This document shows, piece by piece, positions 6,965-15,078 of a stretch of 64,000 nt of DNA. The translations under genes and the position numbers were made by a program. Location of the stretch: contig NZ_AP022600.1 in assembly GCF_010725885.1 (NCBI RefSeq), positions 2,790,001 to 2,854,000 of the forward strand. Reading direction: 5' to 3'. The notes beneath the pieces were generated by a model. The model ran no database searches. It was given only the letters and a program-made list of their open reading frames with translations, and had not been told where the DNA came from. Source of the DNA: Mycolicibacterium tokaiense (GTDB lineage: Bacteria > Actinomycetota > Actinomycetes > Mycobacteriales > Mycobacteriaceae). Within the stretch, counting starts at the first letter, position 1, and the number at the start of each line of letters is the position of its first letter.

Positions 6965-8433
6965 ACGCTCGGCGCTCCGCCGCGCAGGTACACGGTGGTG
7001 GTGTGGGTGAAGAACTCCCGCGCCGCCGAGCCCTGCTCCTTGGGTCCCAGCCCGCTCTTCTTCGCCCCGCCGAACGGCACATGCGGGTCGGCCCCGGCCG
7101 ACTCGGAATTGATGTGCAGCACACCGACATCGAGATGTTCCACGGCTTCCAGCGCACGGGTCAGGTCCTGGGTGAACACCGCTGCCGAGAGCCCGAATTC
7201 GCTGTCGTTGGCCAGCGTGAACGCCTCGTCGGCGTCGGCGGCGCGGCGCACCGCCAGCACGGGCCCGAACAGCTCGTCGGTCCAGAGATCGGCCTCGGTG
7301 CCGGGCAGCTCCAGCACGGTGGGTGCGATGAAGTACCCGTCAGCCAGCGGTCCCTCGGTGTAACGGGCCCCGCCGGTCAGCACGGACGCACCCTGGATGG
7401 TGGCGGTCTCGATGCCGCAGGTGATTGTCGTGTGCGCGGACTCGCTGACCACCGGGCCCATCTCGGTGCTGCCCTCGGTGGGGTCGCCCACCCGCAGTGT
7501 GGCGGCCCGCTCGGTCAACTGCTGCAGGAACCGGTCAGCGATACCGTCGGTGAGGATCAATCGTGATGTGGCGGTGCACTTCTGGCCGCTGGACCGGAAT
7601 GCCCCGAGCATCACCTGCTCGACCGCGAGGTCGAGGTCGGCGTCGTCGAGGACGACGGCGGCGTTCTTGCCGCCCATCTCGCATTGTGCCGGGACCCCGC
7701 GCGTAGCGGCGGCGGCCGCGATCCGCCGACCGATGCCGGTCGAGCCGGTGAACGTCACCGCGTCCACCCCGGCGTGGCCGACGATCCCGTCGCCGAGTCC
7801 TGATCCGCCGATGAGCAGGTTGAGCACCCCGGGCGGTAACCCGGCCTCGTGCAGCGCCGAGGCCAGATGCATGGCCAGCAGCGGCACGGTGGATGCCGGT
7901 TTCCACACCACCGCATTGCCGTAGATCAACGCAGGCGCGATCTTCCAGGCCGGGATGGCGATGGGGAAGTTGAACGGGGTGATGACAGCAACTACGCCGA
8001 CGGGTTTGCGGGTGACCAAAATCTGTTCCCCGGCACGCGGCGAGGAGTAGATGTCGCCGGCATGCCGGTCGCCTTCGTTGCCGTAGTACCGCAGGATCTG
8101 CGCGGCGCGGCGGACTTCCCCGACACCTTCGGCCAGCGTCTTGCCCTCCTCGGCGGCCAGATCACGACCCCAGGCCTCGGCGTTCCGGTCGACGATGGTG
8201 GCGGCTTGCAACAGCACCGTGCCGCGCTGGTGGATCGGGGTGCGCGCCCAGGTTCGCTGAGCGGCTGCGGCGGCCGCGACAGCAGTGTCGAGATCGGCGT
8301 CGGTGGCGCAAGCCCCGGCGGCCAGCACAGTGGTGGGCCGGGCGGGATTGAGGCTGCGCACCTCGGTGCCGCTGCCGGTGATCCATTCTCCGGCGACAAG
8401 GTGCTGCAGCGCAGCGTGGGTGGTGGCGGTCAT
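6961..8433 (-). CDS. NAD(P)-dependent aldehyde dehydrogenase
   Basis: A full-length (490 residue) ALDH. It has ITPFNFPIAIPAWKIAPAL, the coenzyme motif FTGSTGIG near residue 230, the general base Glu in CEMGGKN, and the catalytic Cys in SSGQKCTATSR near 287. The C-terminal PFGGAKKSGLG motif is also present. The middle gene of an operon with a glutaryl-CoA-dehydrogenase-like enzyme and a CoA-transferase, it probably oxidises glutarate semialdehyde to glutarate. It also resembles alpha-ketoglutarate-semialdehyde dehydrogenases, so that substrate cannot be excluded. The stop overlaps the CoA-transferase start by 4 bp, indicating coupled translation. Confidence 0.88.
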   Translation of the reverse strand: MTATTHAALQHLVAGEWITGSGTEVRSLNPARPTTVLAAGACATDADLDTAVAAAAAAQRTWARTPIHQRGTVLLQAATIVDRNAEAWGRDLAAEEGKTLAEGVGEVRRAAQILRYYGNEGDRHAGDIYSSPRAGEQILVTRKPVGVVAVITPFNFPIAIPAWKIAPALIYGNAVVWKPASTVPLLAMHLASALHEAGLPPGVLNLLIGGSGLGDGIVGHAGVDAVTFTGSTGIGRRIAAAAATRGVPAQCEMGGKNAAVVLDDADLDLAVEQVMLGAFRSSGQKCTATSRLILTDGIADRFLQQLTERAATLRVGDPTEGSTEMGPVVSESAHTTITCGIETATIQGASVLTGGARYTEGPLADGYFIAPTVLELPGTEADLWTDELFGPVLAVRRAADADEAFTLANDSEFGLSAAVFTQDLTRALEAVEHLDVGVLHINSESAGADPHVPFGGAKKSGLGPKEQGSAAREFFTHTTTVYLRGGAPSV

Positions 8434-8448
8434 CAGGTCCTCAGGCGG

Positions 8449-9642
8449 TCAGCGGAACGCGGCGTGGCCGGTGAGGGCCTTGCCGATGGACAGCATGTGC
8501 ATCTCGGAGGTGCCTTCATAGGTGAGCACCGACTCGAGGTTGTTGGCGTGGCGCAGGGGCGAGTACTCCAAGGTGATACCGCTGCCGCCCAGCAGGGTGC
8601 GGCATTCCCGGGCGATGGCCAGGGCTTCGCGGACGTTGTTGAGCTTGCCCAGGGAGACCTGCTCGGGGCGGATGGCGCCGGCGTCTTTGATGCGGCCCAG
8701 ATGCAGCGCCAACAGCACGCCCTTGCCCAGTTCGAGGGTCATGTTGGCCAGCTTCTCTTGCGTCAGTTGGAAACTGGACAGTGGCCGTTCGAACACCTCC
8801 CGGGACTGGGTGTAGGCCAGGGTGGTCTCCAGGCTGTCGCGAGCGGCGCCGAGCGCACCGAAGACGATGCCGAAGCGTGCCTCGTTCAAGCATGACAGCG
8901 GGGCACCCAGACCTCGGGCGTGCGGCAGTTCAGCAGATGCCGGCAGTCGCACGTTGTCCAGGACCAGTTCGGAGGTCACCGAGGCGCGCAGGGAGAGCTT
9001 CTTGTGGATCGGATTGGCGGTGAAGCCGGGGGTGTCGGTGGGCACGAGGAAGCCGCGCACACCGTCGTCGGTGTGGGCCCACACGGTCGCCACGTCGGCG
9101 AGGTTGCCGTTGGTGATCCACATCTTGGTGCCCGACAGGATCCAGTCTGAGCCGTCGCGGCGGGCGCGGGTGCGCATGCCGGCGGGGTTGGAGCCGAAGT
9201 CGGGCTCGGTGAGGCCGAAGCAGCCGATCGCCTCGCCGGCCGCCAGCCGGGGCAGCCACTCGTTCTTCTGCTCCTCGGAGCCGTAGCGGTGGATGGAGAA
9301 CATCGACAGCGAGCCCTGCACGGAGACAAAGCTGCGGAAGCCGCTGTCGCCGGCTTCGAGTTCCAGACAAGCCAATCCGTAGGACACGGCGCTGGTACCG
9401 GCGCAGCCGTACCCGTCCAGGTGCATGCCGAGAACCCCGAGGTCGCCGAACTCCTTGGCCAGTTCCCTGGGCAGCGTGGCGGATTCGAACCAGTCACCGA
9501 CGTGGGGTTTGAGCCGGGTGTCGACGAACTTGCGCACGGTGGCGGCAATGTCGCGTTCGTCGTCGTCGAGCAGGCGGTTGATGTCGAACAGCTCCAGCGG
9601 CGCGGTGGTGGTTGCGTCTCGCCGGGCAGTGGCGGCAGTCAT
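8449..9642 (-). CDS. acyl-CoA dehydrogenase, glutaryl-CoA dehydrogenase-like
   Basis: A 397-residue FAD enzyme with the ACAD signatures GCFGLTEPDFGSNPAGM and KMWITNG, and the catalytic Glu in TYEGTSEMHML near residue 376. The segment DSGFRSFVSVQGSL matches the RS.MSVQSSL region characteristic of glutaryl-CoA dehydrogenases, which oxidise and decarboxylate glutaryl-CoA to crotonyl-CoA. The frame extends to 9777, but ATG 9642 has a good AAAGGAG ribosome site seven bases upstream. It is first in the operon with the ALDH and CoA-transferase, together a plausible route from glutarate semialdehyde to crotonyl-CoA. A TTAGAA/TTCTAA palindrome lies 35 bp upstream. Confidence 0.85.
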   Translation of the reverse strand: MTAATARRDATTTAPLELFDINRLLDDDERDIAATVRKFVDTRLKPHVGDWFESATLPRELAKEFGDLGVLGMHLDGYGCAGTSAVSYGLACLELEAGDSGFRSFVSVQGSLSMFSIHRYGSEEQKNEWLPRLAAGEAIGCFGLTEPDFGSNPAGMRTRARRDGSDWILSGTKMWITNGNLADVATVWAHTDDGVRGFLVPTDTPGFTANPIHKKLSLRASVTSELVLDNVRLPASAELPHARGLGAPLSCLNEARFGIVFGALGAARDSLETTLAYTQSREVFERPLSSFQLTQEKLANMTLELGKGVLLALHLGRIKDAGAIRPEQVSLGKLNNVREALAIARECRTLLGGSGITLEYSPLRHANNLESVLTYEGTSEMHMLSIGKALTGHAAFR

Positions 9643-9676
9643 GGCGGGCTCCTTTGGCGTGTCAGCAACCAGGATC

Positions 9677-9689
9677 TTAGAAATTCTAA
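9677..9689. promoter_or_regulatory. inverted repeat, candidate operator of the glutarate-type operon
   Basis: TTAGAAATTCTAA consists of 6-bp perfect arms around a single base, embedded in an AT-rich patch (GATCTTAGAAATTCTAAAA) that stands out in this GC-rich DNA. On the minus strand a TTGACT hexamer lies just upstream and the dehydrogenase start 35 bp downstream, so it could overlap the promoter. The GntR gene at 15079 is a candidate ligand, now displaced by the 9.7-14.95 kb segment. No match to a known consensus is claimed. Confidence 0.45.
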
Positions 9690-10046
9690 AATTAGTCAAG
9701 ACGAAAGCCGAGGTCGTTGAGGGAGGCTCAGCAGGGTGTGTCCAGATCAACTGTGCAGCAGTGGATCTGGACTGCACACTCCTACTCGAAAGTGAGGTGT
9801 TCGCCTGGGACCGTCACGGCGATCGGCGGCATGTCGAGCACCCCGGGATTGTCGAGGCGTCGCGCGGCAAAGAGGACGATTGCGCGAAAGCCGGACACCG
9901 CCAGCCCCATAAGCGCGCCGTAGTGACCACATCATTGTGCGCGGGTCTATGCGGGCGAGAAACTCGAACACAATGTGAGATCGCGGATTGGCGGGTTCGG
10001 GCTTGATGTCGTCTCGGCGTTCCGTAGCCCGCAACGCCCACCGACG
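9690..10046. other. gene-poor stretch with possible coding remnant
   Basis: No convincing intact gene is present. On the minus strand a frame from ATG 9910 to TAG 9782 encodes 42 residues (MGLAVSGFRAIVLFAAR and onward to a VPGEHLTFE end) that read like the C-terminal end of a real protein, preceded by an in-frame stop. It may be a decayed gene tail at the edge of an acquired segment; I cannot assign a family. Base composition is lower in GC than the operon to the left. No terminal repeats or transposase motifs were seen. Confidence 0.35.
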
Positions 10047-10994
10047 CTAAATCTCAGTGATGACGCGGATACGATCGGCGTTGCATCGGGCGCCGAGTTC
10101 CGTGGAGCCGATCCACTCGTGCCCGTGGGGCGACCCAGGGTGAACGTGGAGTTCGGTGTCCACGCCCGCCTGCATCAGGCTCTTGGCGTAGCGGATGCTT
10201 TCGTCACGAAAAATGTCGAGGGTGCCGACTTCGATGTAGGCGGGTGCCAGTCCGTGGTGGTCGGTCAACCTCGCAGGTGCGGCCACCGGGGACACTCGAT
10301 CGGTACCCACGGCGTCGCCGAGGAGCGCGTGCCAGCCGGTGTAGTTCATGTCGTATGTCCATGTTGCCAACGGTGCGATGTGCGGATCTGGAGTCGTATT
10401 CCGGTCATCCAGCATGGGATAGATCAGGATTTGCGCGGCAAGCTCGACGCCCGCATCGCGCGCGAGAATGGCGGCCCCTGCACCTACCCCGCCTCCGCCC
10501 GAGTCGCCCATGATCGCAATACGGTGCAAATCAACACCTAGCGATTCGGCGTGCTCACGTAACCATTTCAACGCTGCCAGAACGTCGCGCGCGGGAATTT
10601 CGCCGGGGTGCTCGGGGGCGAGACGGTATTCAACCGCAAGGAAGGGGACTCCGGTCCACTGCACGTACTGCCGCACCACGGGGTCGTAATTCTCCAGTGA
10701 TCCGCAGATCATGCCTCCGCCGTGCACGTAGACCAGTGCCGAACCAGGCGAGCTACCCGCCTTGGTGTACCACCGAAGTTCCAGACTGGCGTCGTCTCTC
10801 GTGAGAACGCTGTGCCGTTCATAGGTGACGTCCGGTGCAGGCGCTGCGTTCGCGAAATCCACTTCGATCGCCATATTGGTCAGGTTGCGAAGCGTGCGCC
10901 AGTCTCCGCGGGCGGGCGGCGCGGGTAGGTCGGCGGGTGGATCCACTTGACTCGCCAGTGCGGCGGTGATGTCGGGATGAAGTTTCATACTCAT
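10047..10994 (-). CDS. alpha/beta hydrolase, hormone-sensitive-lipase (esterase) family
   Basis: A 315-residue carboxylesterase-type enzyme. The oxyanion-hole motif VYVHGGGM is at about residue 90, the nucleophile elbow GDSGGGG at about 165, and the remaining triad members are likely Asp in GTLDIF and His in SPHGHEW. Together these define the HSL/acetyl-hydrolase group. ATG 10994 (MSMKLHPDITAAL) is preceded by GGAG at suitable spacing; the frame continues upstream only into the next gene. It is the last gene of a minus-strand catabolic set (LLM remnant, SDR, MOSC, reductase, hydrolase). It probably hydrolyses an ester or lactone intermediate of that unknown pathway. Lower GC than the flanking core suggests acquisition. 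Confidence 0.82.
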   Translation of the reverse strand: MSMKLHPDITAALASQVDPPADLPAPPARGDWRTLRNLTNMAIEVDFANAAPAPDVTYERHSVLTRDDASLELRWYTKAGSSPGSALVYVHGGGMICGSLENYDPVVRQYVQWTGVPFLAVEYRLAPEHPGEIPARDVLAALKWLREHAESLGVDLHRIAIMGDSGGGGVGAGAAILARDAGVELAAQILIYPMLDDRNTTPDPHIAPLATWTYDMNYTGWHALLGDAVGTDRVSPVAAPARLTDHHGLAPAYIEVGTLDIFRDESIRYAKSLMQAGVDTELHVHPGSPHGHEWIGSTELGARCNADRIRVITEI

Positions 10995-11058
10995 GGGAGC
11001 TCCGTCTCGATCGGTCGGGGGAGGTGAAAAGCGTTCTGGCAATCCAATCGGTCGGAGC

Positions 11059-12072
11059 TCAGGTGAGCTGCTCTGTTGAGGGAAACCCGGTGTTGTTGTC
11101 GGCGTAGGGTGCGATCGTGATCGTAGAATGACCTCTCGAGACACACGATGTCAGCTGCGTCTCGCGTTGCGCGTCGTCGAGAATCACGTCGCGGTGGTCG
11201 GCATCTCCGGAAACGATTCTTACCCGGCACGTTCCGCAGGTTCCGGCGCGACACGATACTGGCACGGAGATTCCGGCAGTAGTCAAGGCGTCGTGCAGGC
11301 TGCTATCGGCCGGAACATGTATCACTTGCCCGGTGGGCTCCCAGACGGCGGTGAACGGCGAGGCGTCTCCGCCGAGCGGATCCACACCAGCGAAGTCTTC
11401 GAAATGAACTCGGGAGGCGCGCCAGTGGGCGGTCAGCGACCGAACGGCCTCGATCACCGTGGGCGACGCGCAGCAGTAGACGCGGCCGGCTGAGGGCTCT
11501 TTCAAAACCGACCACAGGTCGAACCGTTCACCGGCGTGTTCGTCCGTGGCATGGACAAACACGTGGGCCATCCCATCGGCGGCGGCGAGCAGCTCCTGCA
11601 TGTACGGCGCCTCCGAGCGGCTGCGAACCAGGTACACCAAAGTGACAGATGCGTCGCCACGAGCCTGAATCGCGTAAAACATCGATCGCATTGCAGTGAT
11701 GCCGATACCGCCGGCGATGAGCAGATACTGCGATGCGGGGCGAAGCGGAAAAGCGTCGACCGGTGGGGAGATCTGCATGAACATACCCACCTCCGTCGAG
11801 GTGTGCATGCTCACCGAACCGCCGCGGCTCGCGGGGGCGAGCGCCACCGCGATCACGAAGTTGCCACCACGTGCCTGCGGCCCGCCGATCAACGAGTAGC
11901 TGCGACGCTCCCCGGAGGGAGTGAGGACTGTGATGTGCGCGCCCGGGGCGGCGGGGGGGTGGACGCGTCCCGCCTCGGAATGGAAGCTGAACTCGTAAAC
12001 ACCTTCGGCGACGAGACGTTTCGCCATCAACCGAGCCGTGATGAAGGTGCCAGGATTCGTCGTCGCTGTCAT
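11059..12072 (-). CDS. phthalate-dioxygenase-reductase-type oxidoreductase (flavin/NAD domain plus 2Fe-2S ferredoxin)
   Basis: A 337-residue electron-transfer protein. It has an N-terminal flavin-binding barrel (RSYSLIG at about residue 54), a nucleotide-binding domain (LLIAGGIGITAM), and a C-terminal plant-type ferredoxin with Cys ligands in CRAGTCGTC and a fourth in LTSCVSRG. The domain order flavin-NAD-Fe2S is that of PDR/vanillate-demethylase reductases, which feed electrons to Rieske oxygenases. No oxygenase component is adjacent; its immediate upstream partner is a MOSC protein, whose stop overlaps this start in a TGATG. The same pairing occurs as a single fused polypeptide at 26387-28108. 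The pair may therefore be an autonomous molybdo-type reductase. Confidence 0.85.
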   Translation of the reverse strand: MTATTNPGTFITARLMAKRLVAEGVYEFSFHSEAGRVHPPAAPGAHITVLTPSGERRSYSLIGGPQARGGNFVIAVALAPASRGGSVSMHTSTEVGMFMQISPPVDAFPLRPASQYLLIAGGIGITAMRSMFYAIQARGDASVTLVYLVRSRSEAPYMQELLAAADGMAHVFVHATDEHAGERFDLWSVLKEPSAGRVYCCASPTVIEAVRSLTAHWRASRVHFEDFAGVDPLGGDASPFTAVWEPTGQVIHVPADSSLHDALTTAGISVPVSCRAGTCGTCRVRIVSGDADHRDVILDDAQRETQLTSCVSRGHSTITIAPYADNNTGFPSTEQLT

Positions 12073-12899
12073 CAATTGACATCGAGGCCGAGCGCCGCTG
12101 TCGGCTCGCACCTCAGTTCCATTCCAGACGTCAGAGAGCCAGCGGTCACAACGTTTGCGTAGATACCCATCTCGGTATGGCCGTAATGCTGTTTGAGGAG
12201 TCTCGGTATCGGGATGTCACGGATTGCGTTGTCGGGGTTGACCTCTGTGGCTGCGCATCTGGTCGACGACTGAATGCACTCGAACTCGACTTCGCCGATC
12301 GTGAATCGGCGGCCCACCCAGTTGCGCTCCACCCAAGGCTCATGGAGTTCGACATACATATTCGCCCGGAATCGTCGCGGATCGACGCGCCGGCCGCTCT
12401 GTGCTTCGAGGTCGCGGACCGATGCGAGATTCACCAGGTGGCACGCCCACATGTTGCGGGTGTCTTCCAGCCCCGGCCAGCCGTAATTGTATTGCGGTGC
12501 AGCGCGAACGAGCACTGGCCGGTCAGCTGGCTCGACGTCGAGCACATTGGCGAAGACAGCGATGGCATCCTCGACTCCTGAATCGCTGTCGAGGTGACAT
12601 TCGAGAATCGAGTGCCCTTGCACTTTGACCACGAAATGTTCGGTTACCGGGTCGAATTCGGTGACGACACCGGCCAGTCGCGCATGGGTATCCAGGGCAT
12701 ACAGCTCGAAGAAGGACTCCAGCGTGAGCGGGGAATCGACCACGCTGCCGTAACTTCCATTTCGCCGTGCCAGGGCGATCAACCGGTCGAACGGGAAACC
12801 ACGCTCGGTGACCTGGATCCGTTGTACACGTTGGCCGGTGAGCCCCTTAATCGGATAGATGAACAAGTCGATCAGAGAGTTCACGTTTCCCCGAGTCAT
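12072..12899 (-). CDS. MOSC domain-containing protein
   Basis: A 275-residue protein with an N-terminal MOSC_N beta-barrel (LFIYPIKGLTGQRVQRIQV) and a C-terminal MOSC domain. The MOSC domain contains the key Cys in STRCAATEVNPDN near residue 228, the position that coordinates molybdenum in mARC/YcbX-type enzymes. These proteins bind molybdenum cofactor and reduce N-hydroxylated or sulfoxide compounds when supplied with electrons. The downstream gene, translationally coupled through TGATG, encodes a 2Fe-2S flavin reductase, the obvious electron donor. Substrate unknown. ATG 12899 is the first start in a clean frame; it follows 153 bp of intergenic DNA. Confidence 0.85.
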   Translation of the reverse strand: MTRGNVNSLIDLFIYPIKGLTGQRVQRIQVTERGFPFDRLIALARRNGSYGSVVDSPLTLESFFELYALDTHARLAGVVTEFDPVTEHFVVKVQGHSILECHLDSDSGVEDAIAVFANVLDVEPADRPVLVRAAPQYNYGWPGLEDTRNMWACHLVNLASVRDLEAQSGRRVDPRRFRANMYVELHEPWVERNWVGRRFTIGEVEFECIQSSTRCAATEVNPDNAIRDIPIPRLLKQHYGHTEMGIYANVVTAGSLTSGMELRCEPTAALGLDVN

Positions 12900-13052
12900 A
12901 TCTCGCTACTCGCTCCGCCTGTGCGGATCACAGTCCACCCTTCCGTAAAACCCGATTGACAACTGTGTGGCACCGAGTCAGCGCCGCCCGGTGAATGTGA
13001 GAATGATTCCGGACAGTGGTGATCGCAGATCGCGCTGACCCGTGCTCTCCGG

Positions 13053-13805
13053 TCACATCGCGGTGTAGCCACCATCTGCCATGACCGCCGAACCTGTCAT
13101 ACTCCTGGAGTCGTCCGAAGCGAGAAAGCAGGCGACCCGTGCAATGTCCTCGGGCAATCCGATTCCCAAAGGCTGGAATTTACTGACTTCCGTCAGCATC
13201 TGGTCCCGATCGCCGAACTGGGCAATCGTGCCCGCGACCATGGGTGTGTCCACAAAGCCAGGACAGATCGCATTGGCGCGGATGGCGTCCCTTGCGTGCT
13301 CAACTGCGATCGCCTTCGTCAACATCAGAACGCCGCCTTTGCTTGCGCTGTAAGCGGTTTCACCCGGGGAGGCGACCATGGAGTTGGCGGACGCCAGATT
13401 GATGATCGAACCCCCACCGGCGCGCTGCATCGCCGGAACGGCAGCTTTGCACGCGAAATACACACCGCTCAGGTTGATGTCGACTGTCCTTCGCCAGCGT
13501 TCCTCGGTGAGTTCGAGGAAAGGCACGTTGTCGTAGACGCCCGCGCAGTTGCAGATGGTCGTGAGCAGGCCGAACTCCTGCTCGGCTCGTCGAACCGCAG
13601 CGGAGAGATCGTCTGCGGTCCGCACGTCACCCGGGTGGATCAAGACGCGGTCGCCGAGCTCATCAGCGAGTCGGCGGAGATCGTCCTCGTTGAGGTCGAA
13701 TGCGACGACCGCGGCGTCCTCCGCGGCGAACCGCCTCGCGACTTCGCGACCGATCCCAGAGGCGGCACCCGTGACGACCGCGACCTTGCCGTCCAACCTG
13801 CCCAC
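13053..13805 (-). CDS. short-chain dehydrogenase/reductase
   Basis: A 250-residue classical SDR: TGAASGIG at residues 12-19, Asp-rich cofactor loop VAFDLNEDD favouring NAD(H), CNCAGVYDN in the NNAG position, catalytic Ser in INLASAN, and Tyr-Lys in YSASKGG. The C-terminal GSAVMADGGYTAM is also typical. It oxidises an alcohol or reduces a ketone in the catabolic pathway encoded by this minus-strand set. It lies 13 bp downstream of the truncated luciferase-like monooxygenase, so the original promoter was probably in front of that gene and may have been lost. Substrate unknown. Confidence 0.87.
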   Translation of the reverse strand: MGRLDGKVAVVTGAASGIGREVARRFAAEDAAVVAFDLNEDDLRRLADELGDRVLIHPGDVRTADDLSAAVRRAEQEFGLLTTICNCAGVYDNVPFLELTEERWRRTVDINLSGVYFACKAAVPAMQRAGGGSIINLASANSMVASPGETAYSASKGGVLMLTKAIAVEHARDAIRANAICPGFVDTPMVAGTIAQFGDRDQMLTEVSKFQPLGIGLPEDIARVACFLASDDSRSMTGSAVMADGGYTAM

Positions 13806-13818
13806 GTTCTGTCCCCCG

Positions 13819-14343
13819 CTACTTCTGCGCGCCGACCGAACCGGTCAGCGCGCTGAGCCTCGGCGCCACCTCGGTTCCCATGAGCTCCACGGAACGCCGC
13901 CACGCACCGCCATCATTCTGGTCGCCGACCGGGATAGTGAGCATTGTCCCGAATCCGCCGGTCGTCTCATGGAGCTGCGCCACTTTCTCGGCCACAGTCT
14001 CCGGCGAACCGACCAACCATCGCTCCCGGGCCATGAAGTCGAGGATCTCCTCCTTTGACCAGGCCTCGTCGATGCCGATCATGCCGAGCGCACCCCACTG
14101 GCGGGAGACCTCCACTTCATAATTCAGCCAGACGTCGGCCAGGGGACTGTCGACCGCGTAGGCGAGGGCCTCTTTGTCCGTCTCCGCGACGAAGACGTGG
14201 GCCGCGATGCGCCAGTCGCCACGGTCTGCCGGGTGTCCGCCCTTCGCTGCGCCTTCGGCGAAGGCGTCCCAGTGACCAGCCAGGTACTCGGCGTTGTAGC
14301 AGAGGCTGAGGGGGAAAGCCCCGATCTCTCCGGCGGTCCGCAG
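13819..14343 (-). pseudogene. LLM-class flavin-dependent monooxygenase, 5'-truncated
   Basis: The frame encodes about 174 C-terminal residues of a luciferase-like monooxygenase: LRTAGEIGAFPLSLCYNAEY, HVFVAETDKEA, WLVGSPETVAEKV and a C-terminal MGTEVAPRLSAL. Such enzymes are usually about 350-400 residues, so the N-terminal half with the flavin barrel start is missing. Coding similarity ends abruptly at about 14344, where an aldehyde dehydrogenase fragment on the other strand begins. A GTG at 14115 could start a 98-residue remnant, but it would lack most of the barrel. The gene is best read as inactivated by a deletion that also removed the promoter of the downstream SDR-to-hydrolase set. Confidence 0.75.
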
Positions 14344-14344
14344 C

Positions 14345-14950
14345 GTCGACGCCCGCCTCTACAACGCCGGCCAGTCGTGCAACGCTCCCAAGCGATTCAT
14401 CGTCATCGACGAACTCTATGAGCCGTTCGTCGAGAAGTTGGCTGCGGCGCTCACAGCGGTCAAGGCCGGCGATCCGACGTCGTTCGACACGGCGATGGGG
14501 CCGCTGTCCTCGGCAGCCGCGACCGAGCGCCTTGACCGTCAGGTGAAGCGGGCGGTGGCCCAGGGAGCCACTCTTGTCATGGGTGGTGAGCGCGACGGGA
14601 ACTTCTTTTCCCCCACGCTGCTCACCGGCATCACCCCGGACAACGATACGTACTACGAGGAGCTGTTCGGACCCGTCGCTGTGGTCTATCGCGTGTCCTC
14701 GGAGGATGAGGCAGTGGAGCTCGCCAACGACACCCCGTACGGTCTGGGCTCATTCGTGATGACGGACGATCAGGCTCAGGCGCTACGCGTCGCCGACAGA
14801 ATCGACGCCGGGATGGTGTACATCAACGTGGTGGGTGCCGATGCGGTCGAACTGCCCTTCGGCGGCGTCAAGCGATCGGGATTCGGCCGCGAACTCGGTC
14901 GTTACGGTGCCGATGAGTTCGTGAACAAGAAGCTGTTCCGAATCGGTTAG
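14345..14950 (+). pseudogene. aldehyde dehydrogenase, 5'-truncated
   Basis: About 201 C-terminal residues of an ALDH: VDARLYNAGQSCNAPKR contains the catalytic Cys, followed by DTAMGPLSS, YYEELFGPVAVVY, NDTPYGLGS and PFGGVKRSGFG. A complete enzyme is about 450-490 residues; the coenzyme-binding half, with the GSTxxG and general-base Glu motifs, is absent. The fragment abuts the head of the truncated LLM gene on the opposite strand, so one deletion in the shared 5' region of a divergent pair explains both losses. The frame lacks a start before ATG 14438, which lies after the active-site Cys. Any product would be inactive. Confidence 0.78.
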
Positions 14951-14984
14951 CCGCCGATTCTCAAGCCACGTAAGCGTAAGAGCC

Positions 14985-15017
14985 GGCGGGGATTCAGTTC
15001 CGACCTGAATCCCCGCC
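14985..15017. terminator. strong hairpin terminator
   Basis: GGCGGGGATTCAG and CTGAATCCCCGCC form a perfect 13-bp stem with a 7-base loop (TTCCGAC). There is no T-run, which is common for mycobacterial terminators. It lies 35 bp past the end of the ALDH remnant and before the GntR promoter, insulating that gene from the acquired segment. Confidence 0.8.
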
Positions 15018-15078
15018 TGTCGTGTGTGTGAGCGTCCGGACTCTGCGGGGTGGCTCGCGGCGGTATAGTTCGCACACC

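Noticed and set aside
14115..14438. The LLM and ALDH fragments as intact short genes
   Set aside because: Their recognisable sequence continues upstream of the internal GTG 14115 and ATG 14438 and then stops at one joint, so these are remnants and not complete small genes.
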